Below, piece by piece: positions 43,210 to 55,106 of a stretch of 64,000 bases of DNA; the first letter of the stretch is position 1, and each line of letters starts with the position of its first letter. The stretch lies in assembly GCA_028564705.1 (NCBI GenBank), contig JAPXFQ010002904.1, positions 1,178,001-1,242,000 on the forward strand, given 5' to 3'. This DNA is from Apricaphanius iberus (lineage: Eukaryota > Chordata > Actinopteri > Cyprinodontiformes > Aphaniidae). The notes beneath the pieces were generated by a model. That model worked only from the letters and a program-made list of their open reading frames with translations. It ran no database searches and had not been told where the DNA came from. The translations under genes were made by a program, and so were the position numbers.

Positions 43210-43890
43210 CCCCCTTCACCTTCATGCCAAAATTAACATTTGGCATCACGTGAATGAAGGTCATAGATTGTGTAATTGTGACAGGCTAGCTTAGTTCTGT
43301 AATACAGAATGCATTCTTGCCATCGATATGTATATGTGTGTGTGTGTCTAATTTGAATGTTTAATTTGAAGTGAAAATAATAAAATGCTTCAGAATTAAA
43401 TAATTTTTCAAGTTGAGAGCATACAATTATTTTAATTTATTAATTGATTGTACATTCTACTTCAGGAGCAGGGACGTGCAGAGATTTTGAGAGGGGCAAG
43501 TGCTCAGAGTTCAAAAAGGGGCACATATGGCAAGATTTTAAAACTACTTACAACAACATAACTTCATGTATCATCCTGAATAGCAACAACCAATATCCAT
43601 CAATAGAATAATAGAGTATTGCAGCATAGTATATCAACGTCATCAGCTGGGGACCATGCAAAGCCAAATCAACCTGTTTTTTATCTGAGGGGCAAAATAT
43701 TGCTGTTGAGATCCTGCTGCTGGGATGTGTTGATGATCAAACATTAAAAAGACCATAGGATAGTTGGTAGCTGATAAACAAGTTTTATAAAGTACATTAT
43801 GAAATAATTACTCCCACCAATAATTGTCTCGCTAAATAAACCTTCATATCTGATTGGTTAACCTCCACAGGAACTCTGATGCAGCTTTAA
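43210..43890. other. Non-coding stretch
   Basis: No gene supported. 43470-43540 (GGGACGTGCAGAGATTTTGA, then AGAGGGGC) looks like the end of a dispersed fish repeat, without a partner. Confidence 0.45.
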
Positions 43891-44087
43891 ACGGATATTC
43901 CACCCATAAGTAAAAAATCTTTGTTGCCAAAATACTCAGTTATAAAAAAAGCATTTTGTAACCAGCTAAGTAATTTCCGTAATTCCCCTAATCTGGCAGC
44001 AGTCCATTTGCTTTAGTTTAGCATAAACCAGTGTAGGTGAATGGGAAGTGCTAGCGTGCAAATTTTTACTTAGTGGTGGAATATGAG
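43891..44087. mobile_element. Short inverted-repeat element (MITE)
   Basis: The left end reads GGATATTCCACCCATAAGTA with AAAA following. The right end in reverse complement reads CATATTCCACCACTAAGTA with AAAA following. About 20 of 23 bases match. TTAA precedes the left end at 43887-43890 but is not kept at the right. About 197 bp with no frame. Confidence 0.55.
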
Positions 44088-45995
44088 ATCAAAACAGTTC
44101 AGAGGGGCAAACTCTACTTTTCTATAGCTACTCTGAAGGATTGGATTTTCCACAAATCAACAAGTCAACAAATAAATGTTTTATCTTCAGCACGTAGCAG
44201 TGGGGTAAACTATTAATAAAACTACAAAAAAAATTATACATAAAAATAATGCAGATTTATTTGGATAAGTTGTATATTTTTTTTTTATGTATAAACATCA
44301 ATTGTGGGACTTTTTGATTTATCGAATTGTGGCGTATCTGGGTTTCCATTCTGGAACACCAAAATTGCGCAAAATTAAACAAATTAATAAAACTTTGTAA
44401 AATATGTCTACATTAATTAACAATAAACATGTAATGAGACAGTGAAATTGTGAAATAAATGTTATTGGGAAAACACCAACTTTGAAGCTAGTGAAGATAA
44501 ATTAAAATGGCTAAAAATAATACCTATTAGGAAATAATTTACCTCTGATTTTTCGCAAATGAAATAATGTATTATACTAATAAGCTAAGAATTTTACATA
44601 TTTCAGTTCTCAGTAGATTTGAAACTATCACTGTAAGCAAATAGAATAAAGACAATGTTATTTAACTTCAAAATAAAGACTATACTTTCCTTCTCAAACT
44701 GGTCTATTCTTTTATATAGTCTTGGCCATAACTTGATAGTTGGAGGGCCAGTTCTGAGCATCCACCCCAGTAATTATTATATTTTCTTTCTGTTTTTGAC
44801 CAATAAACAGTCTTTTTACAAAGTGGATCCTGATTTCTGCAATGATTCCACCTTTTGTATATCATCATGCTTATCGAAGTACCCAGAGAAAACCATTTAT
44901 TGGAGATCTAAGCAAACTTCAGATACACAGATCAGTTCAGTTTATTAACACGTTATTAATCGTGACTCTGAAGAAACCAATGTCTGCTATTAATCCGCTG
45001 GGCTGCGAAGAGAAAGCTCAGGGTTATCTGTTATGCTTTTCTTAACTGGAAGATCGTTCTTTGCTTGATCATCTCTAGAAGCTCCTGAACATGTTTTAAA
45101 ACAGAGATAGCCCCCTTTACTCATGTGACTTCTTTAATTCCCAGTCTTTATCTTCAGGTACACCATATTGTATTCCTCCAGGCTTGGTTAGCTGGCTGCC
45201 TCTATAACAGTTAAGCAGACTAGGCTTCATGGCCTCTATAGAAAAGTATCTGATACCTTTTTATATTGTTGCAGGTTCTTTCTATACACACCGACACCCA
45301 TATGGCAAGTGCTTACTTTTCCTGGAGAAAGGGAACATTTATGAGTTTTTGCCGATATGTTGTATTCATATATTACATATATGATGGAAAATTAAGCAAA
45401 CAAGGTAATGTGAAAGATTGACACAAATTAAAAAAATAACTAAAGCTATATTATTTATCTCACAGCATCCTCTGGGAGCATAAAAAATCTGTACAGGTCA
45501 AGAAATTCTGAAAATGAAAGAGTTCATTTCAGAACTGAACTGTTTCAATCTGTGTCGTCTGAGTTTTGAGCCGGTTCTAGCAGAGAATGAACATGTACAG
45601 TTTTATAAACCCTTCCCCTGTCCATTTCTGTAAGATTCCTCTACTTTCAAATGCTTAAGATATAAAGCACACAAATTCTGAACTAAATTTGCAGGTTCTG
45701 TTTTTCTAACCTTTTTGTTGTTAATGTCTTCAGGGACAAAGAGAAAAAGGAAAAATTGCACCTTAGCAAAAATAACAAAAAAACATTTGAAAAAAGAAAC
45801 CAAAAAAGACATGAATTAATTACTGATCTTAATAAAATAGTATAGCATGGAAATAGCAAAATAATCGTATTATCTCAAGTGAAGTTAAACATTTGTAAAG
45901 CAATAGTCTGCTATGGCTTAGAATCAATATATATTCCTGAGGAGACACATTTCTTATTTATGTCTTTTTTAATGTGTTTAAGTAAATACAAGTAA
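44088..45995. other. Non-coding stretch
   Basis: 1.9 kb of AT-rich sequence; the frames at 44655-44948, 44842-45045 and 45603-45812 minus lack any recognisable domain. Confidence 0.55.
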
Positions 45996-45997
45996 TA

Positions 45998-46085
45998 CTA
46001 AAAAAATTAGAATATTATTGAAAATATATTTTATTTAAGTAACACCATTCAAGTTAAGTGAAACACTTTATAAAGACTAATTAGA
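45998..46085 (+). repeat. Tc1-type end fragment
   Basis: AAAAAAATTAGAATATT and the following ATTTTATTTAAGTAA and AAGTGAAAC words resemble a common fish Tc1-like terminal repeat. Only about 85 bp can be matched. Confidence 0.4.
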
Positions 46086-47394
46086 AAAGCACTCAGAGAG
46101 CACAAATGTATGCCAAGACAGCTCAGTCAACATGTTCCTTGAAGGGAAAATTACCTTGGCTGGACATTTAACATTTTCAAGCAATATTTTTTATTTAGCA
46201 AATTAATGTGAGTGGAATATACTACGATATAGCAAATGATCCTATCTTCACCGTATTGATACATGGTACAAAAAAAAAGCATTCTTTACATATCCACCAA
46301 TCCTAAAAGTGCATGACCTCCAGCATCTTGTTTTAATTGGTTTTAAAATGTCCTGTTTGCTGGCTGTGGGTGGTCATAGAATTTATTTTAGTTTTCTTGA
46401 AGGTTAATTATCATTGATGCCAAACAAGTCATTATAGCAGATATGTTGGATCCCAAGAGCAGGAAATACAACCATTGTTGAGTTTGAATCAATCATCATA
46501 AATTTACTTTCCAATCAAAGCAAACAAAGAACCAATTTGGAAGCATAATAGAAAGGCAGATAAAAGGTAATATTTTGGTTGAAGCAAAATCATTTTTCCT
46601 GTAATATATTTCTTTTCCTATTTCTAGAGTGGCACAGAAGGTTGGAGAAATGAAAATACAATCAGAATTAGAAAAAACAAATCTACTTTAAGTCACATTT
46701 CCCATTCAGTCTTCACTTGTGACAGCTGTTCATGCTTCACAACACAAAGACAAGAAAATTCAAAAGACGACTTCTTATCTTTCTCTTTCCACAACACTGA
46801 AAACCCAATATATTTTATTACTTACAGGAATTGTAATTAAAATAAAAAGAGGACAATCAATCTGGTTTTAACTTAAGCTGGTGCTCGATGCATTTGAAGC
46901 TGTGGAGGAAAACTTCGAAGACTGAAAGATGACAGAGGGTAATATCTCATTTCTGAGTAAGGAAAAAGTGGAACCGGCTGCAGTAGGCGCTCCAACCTTT
47001 CTTTATGGTGAACAGCCTGACGCTGCATCTCGGGCTGCCTCGTTCTGCTTCACTTCACTCACTTTGCAGATGAGGTTGGCAGTGGAAGCCTGCTCCATAT
47101 TTCAGACTAATTTATGGCCTCTGCAGAGGAGGGTGCATTAGGAAGATAAGCCACGTCAACCGTTGCCATGCTGCAACAACTGGCCAAAGAAGGTCCGACA
47201 ACGATATAAGACATGCAACAGCAAATGTAAATGCCCATGCAGTGAATGCAAATTGAAACTTATCAAACTTGAAAACCTTTTAGTTCCTCTTTACAAGTTT
47301 AACACAATTTTTTTTACTTAAATGGTATATGATAGAACTGTGACTTAACTGACCTTTCCATCTAAAATAGGTGCATTTTGTCTTTAAATATTGA
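46086..47394. other. Non-coding stretch
   Basis: No gene supported. 46880-47200 is higher-complexity, less AT-rich sequence with a 70-codon frame (46929-47141) of no known kind. Confidence 0.5.
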
Positions 47395-47402
47395 CATAGG
47401 TA

Positions 47403-48017
47403 CAGTGTTGCCAATTTAGCGACTTTGTCAGTATTTCTAATGACTTTTCAGACCCCCTTAACACATTTTTTTCCAAAAAGCACCTAGCTACAAATCTAGC
47501 GACATTTCTGACCACCCTGAGCTACTTTCTGTGACACTTTGTCTCTGATATTCCCTGCAGATTCCAGACCCAATTTGCTCTGCTCTGAACCATCTTTCAG
47601 CAGGGGAATGAGACACTATGATCACACGTCACAAACCTCTCGGTTCATTTCACCCAGCGTCGTAGATATGGAGCTGATCTCGCCCGATCACTAAAGTTAT
47701 ATATATACATATATATATAATGTATGTATGCATGTATGTATTGTATATTAGTATATATTTTTTTCAGAGCTAGAAAATGTTGCTTAAGAGGTATTGGTTA
47801 TAATTTGATATCTTTGATATCTAAATTTGGTACCAGTTTTTTATTGCAAACTGGTTTTATTTGTATTGGATGCTGTAGAAGAAAATACACACCGCCATAT
47901 TAGTGATGTCATCACGCCAGTGGGACGTAATTAATATGCAAATTAGTACATCATGTCATCTGGCGACGTTCAGGGGCAACTTAAGCTACTTTATGTCAGA
48001 GACAGTTGGCAACACTG
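47403..48017. mobile_element. hAT-type non-autonomous element with 8-bp duplication
   Basis: Left end CAGTGTTGCCAA, right end TTGGCAACACTG, a perfect 12-bp inverted match. Flanks are CATAGGTA (47395-47402) and CATAGGTG (48018-48025), an 8-bp duplication with one change, as made by hAT transposases. The 615-bp interior contains GCGACT/AGCGACA words near the ends and an AT/GTAT microsatellite (47699-47745), but no frame. Confidence 0.8.
47699..47745. repeat. AT / GTAT microsatellite within the hAT element
   Basis: Interrupted TATA and GTATGTAT repeats. Confidence 0.8.
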
Positions 48018-48199
48018 CATAGGTGATTGACTGCATTTTTCTTGTTGTTTTTTTCTCCATTCCGTCTTCAACATGTCTGTTGATAGAGGACTGATGTATA
48101 GCCAACAGGATGCAGCCAAAGCTTTGCCTCTAGCACTGTCCTCCTCTGATGACAGCCATATGTTTCTGCATTAAATATTTATGGCTGGAGTCACATGAT

Positions 48200-49565
48200 G
48201 CTGGCAGAGAAGATGGCAGCCTTGTCGGAGGCTCTGCAGGCAATTATCTTATTTTATTTAAATGAAGGGCTATATGGTGATTTGTTAATGACCTATGAGT
48301 GACACATTTGACATCACATAACTTTGAAACTACATTTGTTGAGCTACAGGGCCCGGCAAACAGCAGAAGCCCACTTCAAAGCCAAGAAACAGCTAGAAAA
48401 TCCAGCGAAGCTAGCAACACAACTAAAGCAGCTACCACCATAGCTAAAAACAAGTCGGCTTGTTCCCCCTAAAACTCCCTGTGACGAAGCTACCCCCACC
48501 GACCAGATGGCAAAGGACATAGCCAGCATCTATGCACTTTTGAAAGAAACCTGAGTCTCAAGAAAGCAAGCTGAATATCATTCAGTCAGCAACTCAGGCA
48601 GTGGAGGCAGAGCACTCTGACATCGCTACATGCCTGACCAATATTGAGTCTCGCATATACTTCCTGGAAGACGCTAATCAGGCGTTGGAAACTAATCCCC
48701 CATTTTCATTCAAACCAAGGTGGAAGCAATGCAACAGAAGCTAGACCACCTGGCAAATAGGAGTCAATGGAACAATCTGCGCTTTGTTGGTTTCCCGGGG
48801 GGATGCCAGGGCCAGGACGCGCTTGAGTTCGTAGGCAAAGTTATTCCACAGATGCTGAACAGTGATTTTCAAGGGGACTTTGAAATTGAGCGCGTGCTCG
48901 GGATCCTTAGCACATGCAGACCTGACGGCCAGCCCCCTCGACAAATCCTTGCCCGCTTCCTTTGATTCAAAGGTGCTGGCTGGGCCTGGCCTGGGGGAGC
49001 TGTCCACCCGCTGTTGCCGTTCCACTGGTGGAGTTGGTGGGGGGTCGAGGCAGGGGGGTCAGTGGTGGGGGTTTGCTTGGGTCGGCGGCGGTGTGTGTTG
49101 TCTGTTGGCTGGCTGCGGTTACCCTTGTCTTGCTGCAGCGGGGAACCCCTGTCCACTGATCCCTGGGGGGGGGCCCTGCTGGGGGGCGGGGCATCCCTAG
49201 TCCCCAGTTCCTGGTTTGGGCCCGCCCTGGCATAGCCTGTTGCCGGCGGAGCCCATGGGCTCACCCCACAGCCTCCTGGGACCCTGTATTTTAGCTGCTA
49301 GATGTTTCCTGGGCGTGTGGGGATCTCAGTGTTTGCGGGTGCATTCTTGGACTGAGGTTGTCATCAATGGATGGTTGGTGCCAGGGACTTTTCAGGGACG
49401 TTGTTGTATTCATATACCCATTTTTGTATGCTGTGGACGTGTAGTTCTTAGTCCATTTCATTCCACTGTTTCATTTCCAGTATTTGTCCACAGGAAAAAA
49501 GCATAAATGCATACATAAAAATCGACCAGCATTGATATAGAAAAAAGCATATACAATAACAGTTA
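48200..49565 (+). mobile_element. L1-type LINE, gutted
   Basis: ORF1 sequence (48230-48965) passes directly into a very G/C-rich, G-biased segment (48970-49290) and an AT-rich end near 49490-49560. The G-rich part resembles the 3' UTR of fish L1 elements. The endonuclease and reverse transcriptase (ORF2) are absent, so the copy carries a large internal deletion. Confidence 0.55.
48230..48965 (+). pseudogene. L1 ORF1 RNA-binding protein, degenerate
   Basis: The frame at 48720-48965 reads MEAMQQKLDHLANRSQWNNL, then RFVGFPGG, ALEFVGKVIPQML, FEIERVLGILST and RPDGQPPRQILARFL. These are the successive blocks of the L1 ORF1 RRM domain (RRNNLRIVGxPEG ... ExERAHR ... PRPIxxRFL). Upstream, 48545-48715 encodes the end of the coiled coil (ATCLTNIESRIYFLEDANQA) in another frame. 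In a full protein these parts make trimers that coat L1 RNA. HRI/AHR is changed to LGI and several frameshifts occur. Confidence 0.65.
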
Positions 49566-50339
49566 TGTGCTTTTAACTTAAATACTACCTAAAGAAACTT
49601 ACATTACCGATATAGATCTTTGGAAGACGGAAAATGTATACCACTTCTGCAGCAAAAGCCAGTTTGTCAAAAAGCTTCTCAATTTCTTTTGTTTTAAAAA
49701 AAGCTATACTTCATTTAACCACACTGCTCAACAGTGTTACAACCTAGCACTAAATGAGCTGATGACGGAAGTCAACTATTGTGAGACAAAATATGTTAAG
49801 TATTTAAGTGTGCTCTCCTTACATGAATTTAGAGATTGTTTCTTTATATGTCATACAATTTCTAGCATTATTTTAATGCCACCTGAAGCATAACATGTGG
49901 AGCATTTTCTATGGGTTCTTGTCATTATAGGGAGCAATCTTGCTTACAGACATGTGTTGAGATGGGACATCAACTTGTCTAGCTGAAGTGCTCTTTCTCT
50001 TCTAGCTGTGGCGAAATTGCTCAACAAATCACAATGACTTACCAGAGAAGTGGAACAGACAGCAGGCCTTGCTGACACTCATCATTTAGAAGTACGTTGC
50101 TATGGTCACAGTTAAATTTTTTACCTCACGGAAAATGTTATTTTTCCTAATTTGGGGTAGTGAGTCAGTATGCTAACTTGATTCTACCATGTCAGTACAT
50201 CCTGAAGCAAATAACAACAACTTCCGATTAATATCCATCTTCCTCACAATTATTATGAAAGTTAATAACTTTCATTCAAATATGTGATTCACAAACACAA
50301 AAATGTTTTCTGTTCTGCATATTAAAGCAGGGACTACAG
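49566..50339. other. Short non-coding stretch
   Basis: AT-rich, nothing recognised. Confidence 0.5.
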
Positions 50340-50564
50340 CAGGGGTCTCAACCCTGGTCCTTGAGAGCTAATGTCCTGCGGGTTTTAGGTGCATCCCTGC
50401 TCCAAAACAGTGGAATCCAATAAATGGCTCATTAGCAGACCCTTGCTAAACTTGATGCCATGCTGCAGAGGTGATTCAGTTATTTTATTCAGCTGTGTTA
50501 GAGCAGGGTTGTATCTAAAACCTTCTGGACAGTAGCTCTCGAGGACCAGGGTTGGAGGCCCCTG
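50340..50564. mobile_element. hAT MITE, 225 bp, 8-bp duplication
   Basis: Left end CAGGGGTCTCAACCCTGGTC, right end in reverse complement CAGGGGCCTCCAACCCTGGTC less one base gap. Flanks are GACTACAG (50332-50339) and TACTACAG (50565-50572), seven of eight bases the same. This is a very common fish hAT family. Confidence 0.8.
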
Positions 50565-50924
50565 TACTACAGTAACCTGCACCAACAAGCTTATGAATAT
50601 TAATGTGTATGTCACAAGTTCCTCTTCAGAGATTTGTCATAGATGTGCCCTGATTCTGTAGGTCGTAGTCTTTAAATAGGTGTTTATTGTAGTTGTTGCT
50701 GTCAAGTAATTGTGTTCCCTCCAATCATAGGTGGGTGGGAAATGCTATTCTCTACACTGGCTTAGTCACAGTTTTTCTTGAGAGTCTGCATCATAGCAGT
50801 CCTAAATAACGGAAGAAATTGCTTATTTCTGTGCTCCAGTATTAGAAGATTTTACTAACAAAAATCTGCAATTTGCAAATATACATAAAAAAACTAATAA
50901 ATCTATCTATCTTATTTTATGTAC
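50565..50924. other. Short non-coding stretch
   Basis: Nothing recognised. Confidence 0.5.
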
Positions 50925-51585
50925 CTTTGGCAGCAAAAAATATTTCGTGAGTCCATGAGCTTGGCTGTATCTGCGCAGTTTCACCCATTCCTCTTTGCAG
51001 AACCATCCAACCACCAATATATTAAATAGCAAATGTTGGTTAACAGCCATTTTCAGATCTCTCAAGACTTTTCCAATTGGATTCAAGTCTGGTTTCTAAT
51101 TGGGCCACTCAAAAATATACTAAAATGTTTCCTGAAGCCATTCCTTTGATATCTTGGCTTTATGCTTGGGGTCATTGTCATTAAAAGATGCCGATCTAAG
51201 GTCAAGAGCACCATTCAAAAAAGTGTTTGGCATTTGTTTAAAGAGTGCATTATTTTGTCTCATAAAACCAGATATTTTTATTTTTAGTAGTCTGAACGTT
51301 TAGGCAAGCTCCAGGTGGTTTGCCATGCCCCTTTTACTTAAGTGTGCACAGCCACTTTTCACATCAATCTACCAGTAAAGCCTATTTCAGAGATGGTTGT
51401 CATTCTGGAGATTGTCCACACTTTCCATAGAGCAAAGTTTGGGCTCTGACAAAGTGACCACTGGCTTCTTGATCACTTCCCTGACTAAATTCCTCCCCCT
51501 CAATCAGTCACTTAGGACATCCAGACAGGTGCAGAGAGTCCTGTTGTTTCTAAGCTTTTTCTATTTACAGTTGAGGTAGGCCACT
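50925..51585 (-). pseudogene. Tc1 transposase relic, catalytic Glu lost
   Basis: Minus strand, from high to low coordinates: the SL(W)-(R)-(E)-N and DG-HSL-like early part is recognisable at 51580-51330. Then comes a divergent gap. Then ALDLRSASF, DNDPKHKAKISKEWL at about 51180-51120 (second catalytic Asp), PDLNPIGKVLRDLKMAVNQH at about 51097-51035 and FCKEEWVKLRRYSQ at about 51005-50965. In Tc1 enzymes the third catalytic residue is the Glu of PDLNPIE; here it is Gly. Stops and frameshifts are frequent. Inverted ends were not identified. Confidence 0.7.
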
Positions 51586-53706
51586 GCACTCAATGAGACT
51601 AACTCAATTACTTTTTGGAAAAAGTAATTTGTAAATATAACTAATTACTTTTTTTCATTTAAGATGCCCGACATTATAATCAAAGACTACATACAATAAG
51701 TAAACACATTTATATGCCTTTTCAACTCCAATGCCAAGAAAGGAGTATCTAGGTAAAAATATTGTTTAATTTGATATTGATGTGGCATATGTTTCTGAGC
51801 TTTCAATACTTTTGAATTACTGTCCACACATTAGATGTGCTTTTGATTTATTTTTTAGGTACTGTAAGTTTTTTATAGGTTGAAACTACAGTCAAGGATG
51901 GGATGTCATGCAATTATTACTACCATGATGCAAAGACATTACTTTGTTAATCATTTCTGAAACTTAGATTATGCTTGAACTCAGTAGCTCAATTAATCTT
52001 TTTTTCCATGTTAAAAGTTTTGTCTTTATTCGAATTAAGTTCACAGAATTCTTTTATTCCCTTTTTTGGTTAAGCTTGCCAGGTACTGCTTTAATGATGG
52101 ATTGTGCTCCTTTAGTTTCCATAACTTGACTGCTACAATAAAACAAACAAACAAAATCCATGTTAGTCTAAGTGAGAAGAAGTGAACAAGCCTTCTGTGT
52201 CTTCCATGATTAAGATGTCACCCTGAGTCGACACACTGGTGGGGGCACAAGCCTTAGTAAAAGTCTCTAGTGCCCCAGTAAAATTATAGCGCTGCTCTCA
52301 CTGGAAACGGCATTCATGAGTGCATCTCCGTGCCTGCATAACTCAAGCCTGTCACTTACCAGCCAAAAAGGAAAAAAGAAAGGGGTCACAATAGCCAATC
52401 AGGAAATGGCACCTCTGTGGCTGGGTAAGATTGAATGCAACAACCAATGAAAATCATTCACATAATTCTTGCTAAAGTTTAGTTTTACCCACACAGTACA
52501 CAGTGGAAACCCCGCTGGAGCTTGTCACATCACTTTCAGCACAGAGTAAGTCGTCCCCTGTTTTAATGTTAGAACAAATTCACAGCTTGTTTGACAGAAA
52601 AAAGGACAAGTTGATGTTAGAGAACGTTGCCCACATAATTAGCATCTTTTTTTTTCAATGCTTAGCTTCATTGTGGCCCAAATTTAGCAGTTTATTTAAG
52701 TTTACCAGTTTGTGCTCTCTCCCTCACACACAAGCTCACACCATGCATAGGCTGCATGCACACATGCGGACAATTAATAATGATTTATACGTATACTGTG
52801 GACAGAGTCCTGTAAAATTAGCTTATATTGATTATGAAGCTGTCCTACTGTAAAACTAAACACAGCATTCTGATAAACTGTTCAGAGATGGACATCAGAA
52901 AATTCTTCCTGAACAAAAGCAGAGGAAGAGGAACATAGAGGAGAGATGAGGAGGACAAGGGAGGTAGGGATGATAGTTGTTCACATTAACAGTAACATAA
53001 ACATGTATGCTGGTAATAGCCACTGCTGAGATTTGATCAATGGTTTAATGGCAAATTTAAATAAGTTTGTTGCATTTGCAAATGTAGCCTATAATAATCT
53101 ACACAGAGTCAGAGTAGCCTATAGGTGATAATTGGCCTATAATGTAGCCTAAAATAAAGAGATACTTTTTGTTTTTGTTTGGTAGTTACTTTGCTTTCCT
53201 TAACTACTTTTTTTAAACTTGGAATGAGGTTTGTGTAGTAAAGAATCTGACTCTTTCTAATCTTAAATGGTTGCAGTAAGAGGATGTTATTTGTAAATCT
53301 TTGAGATGTGAATGTGCAAATAAATATCATTATATTGTCCCCATGAATCTATCCTTGTAGCTTTACCAGTGGTTTAATATAGCTTACATTATGACAGTGA
53401 CAATAATGATTTTGAAGCTTATACCTGTAGGCTAGCCATTTATTTAATATTGCAAACACATTTATTAATTTATTTTTATGTATTGGGAGTTGGGGGCCTG
53501 TGCCAGCAAAGCTCTAGGTATAGAATCACCCCTCAAGACTTGATCATTTGGTAATTTAAACATTTAACATAGCTGTGCTGGAACAAAGATCCATATAAAA
53601 CCTACAGTTGGACACTCCTGTCTTAGTCCCACAAAACAGTAGACAACCCCAGTCACTCAGCACTTTTTTCTGTCAACGAAAGCGTTGTCCATGCCTAGCT
53701 TCAATA
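51586..53706. other. Non-coding stretch
   Basis: 2.1 kb without gene. The 116-codon frame at 52503-52853 is low-scoring chance sequence with a short His/Ala-rich CACACA-derived part. Simple AAAC repeats lie at 52140-52156. Confidence 0.55.
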
Positions 53707-53708
53707 TA

Positions 53709-55104
53709 CACTCAACAAAAATATAAACGCAACACCTTTGTTTCTTTCTTTTCTAATGAGATGGACTAAAAGATCTAAAATTCATTCCAGATACACAATA
53801 TTACCATTTCTCTCAAACATTGTTCACAAATCTAAAGTCTAAATGTGTGATAGTGAGCACTTCTGCTTTGCTTAGATAATCCATCCCACTTCACAGGTGT
53901 GCCACATCAAGATGCTGATCTGACATCATGATTAGTGCACAGGTGTACCTTATACTGCCCACAATAAAAGGCCACCCTGGAATGTGCAGTTTTGTCTAAC
54001 AGCAAAATGCCACAGATGCCACAAGCATTGAGGGAGCGTGCAATTGGCATGCTGACAGCAGGAATGTCAACCAGATCTGTTGCTCGTGCATTGAATGTTC
54101 ATTTCTCCACCATAAGCCGTCTCCAAAGGCGTTTCAGAGAATATGGCAGTACATCCAACCGGCCTCACAACCGCAAACCACGTGTAACCACACCAGCCCA
54201 GGACCTCCACATCCAGCAGGTTCACCTCCAAGATTGTCTGAGACCAGCCACTCAGACAGCTGCTGAAACAATTGGTTTGCATAACCAAACAATTTCTGCA
54301 CAAACTGTCAGAAACCGTCTTCAGGGAAGCTCAACTGCATGCTCGTCGTCCTCATGGGGGTCTTCACCTGACTCCAGCTCGTCGCCGTAACAGACTTGAG
54401 TGGGCAAATGCTCATATTTGATGGCGTCTGGCACGTTGGAGAGGTGTTCTCTTCACGGATGAATCTCGGTTTACATTGTTCAGGGCAGATGGCAGACAGC
54501 GTGTGTGGCTTCGTGTGGGTGAGCACTTTGCTCATGTCAATGTTGTGGATCGAGTGGCCCATGGTGGTGGTGGGGTTATGGTATGGGTAGGCATCTGTTA
54601 TGGACAAAGAACATAGGTGCATTTTATTGATGGCATTTTGAATACACAGAGATACCGTGATGAGATCCTGAGGCCCACTGCCATACATCCATGAACATCA
54701 CCTCATGTTTCAGCAAGATAATGCACAGCCCCATGTTGCAACGATCTTTACACAATTCTTGGAAGCCGAAAATGTCCCAGTTCTTGCATGGCCAGCATAC
54801 TCACCGGACATGTCAACCATTGAGCATGTTTGGGATGTGCTTGACCGGCGTATACGACAGCATATACAAGTTCCCACTAATATCCAACAACTTCGCACAG
54901 CCATTGAAGAGGAGTGGACCAACATTCCACAGATCTGATAAACTCTATGCGAAGAAGAGGTGTTGCACTGCATGAGGCAAATGGTGGTCACACCAGATAC
55001 TGACAGGTTCTGAGTCCCCAGACCAAAAATTAAGCAAAAAACTGCACATTCCAGGTTGGCCTTTTATTGTGGGCAGTATAAGGTACACCTGTGCACTAAT
55101 CATG
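53709..55104 (+). mobile_element. Tc1/mariner element, nearly complete, 3' outer arm missing
   Basis: Begins CACTCAACAAAAATATAAAC after a TA at 53707-53708. The inner left-arm part 53930-53990 (ATCATGATTAGTGCACAGGT and TTATACTGCCCACAATAAAA) returns in reverse complement at 55044-55106. The right copy stops where the outer about 220 bp should follow (sequence diverges after GTGCACTAATCATGA at 55091-55105). The transposase lies between the inner repeats. Loss of one arm would prevent transposition even with an active enzyme. Confidence 0.85.
54007..54940 (+). pseudogene. Tc1 DD34E transposase, few lesions
   Basis: From the ATG at 54007 (MPQMPQALRERAIGMLTAGM) the frame covers the paired helix-turn-helix DNA-binding region (STRSVARALNVHFSTISRLQ, and the NRKPRVTT linker) to residue ~105. 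One extra base near 54322 shifts it. In the next frame come FTDESRF (first Asp, about 54450), a GGGGVMVW block and RYRDEIL, with a TGA near 54417 and a TAG near 54612. Another shift near 54690 leads to FQQDNAQPHVATIF (second Asp) and SPDMSTIEHVWD (Glu); exactly 34 residues separate Asp and Glu. It ends NIPQI-stop at 54936-54938. All three catalytic residues remain. Length is near the family's ~310-340 codons. Confidence 0.85.
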
Positions 55105-55106
55105 AC

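Noticed and set aside
43468..44110. Possible larger hAT-like repeat starting GGGACGTGCAGAG
   Set aside because: No matching opposite end or duplication found; only the inner 197-bp element is supported.
48862..49264. Several overlapping 65-131-codon frames on both strands
   Set aside because: Products of a G/C-biased LINE segment that has few stops in any frame.
52503..52853. 116-codon frame
   Set aside because: Starts in unique AT-rich DNA, no domain; a chance frame.
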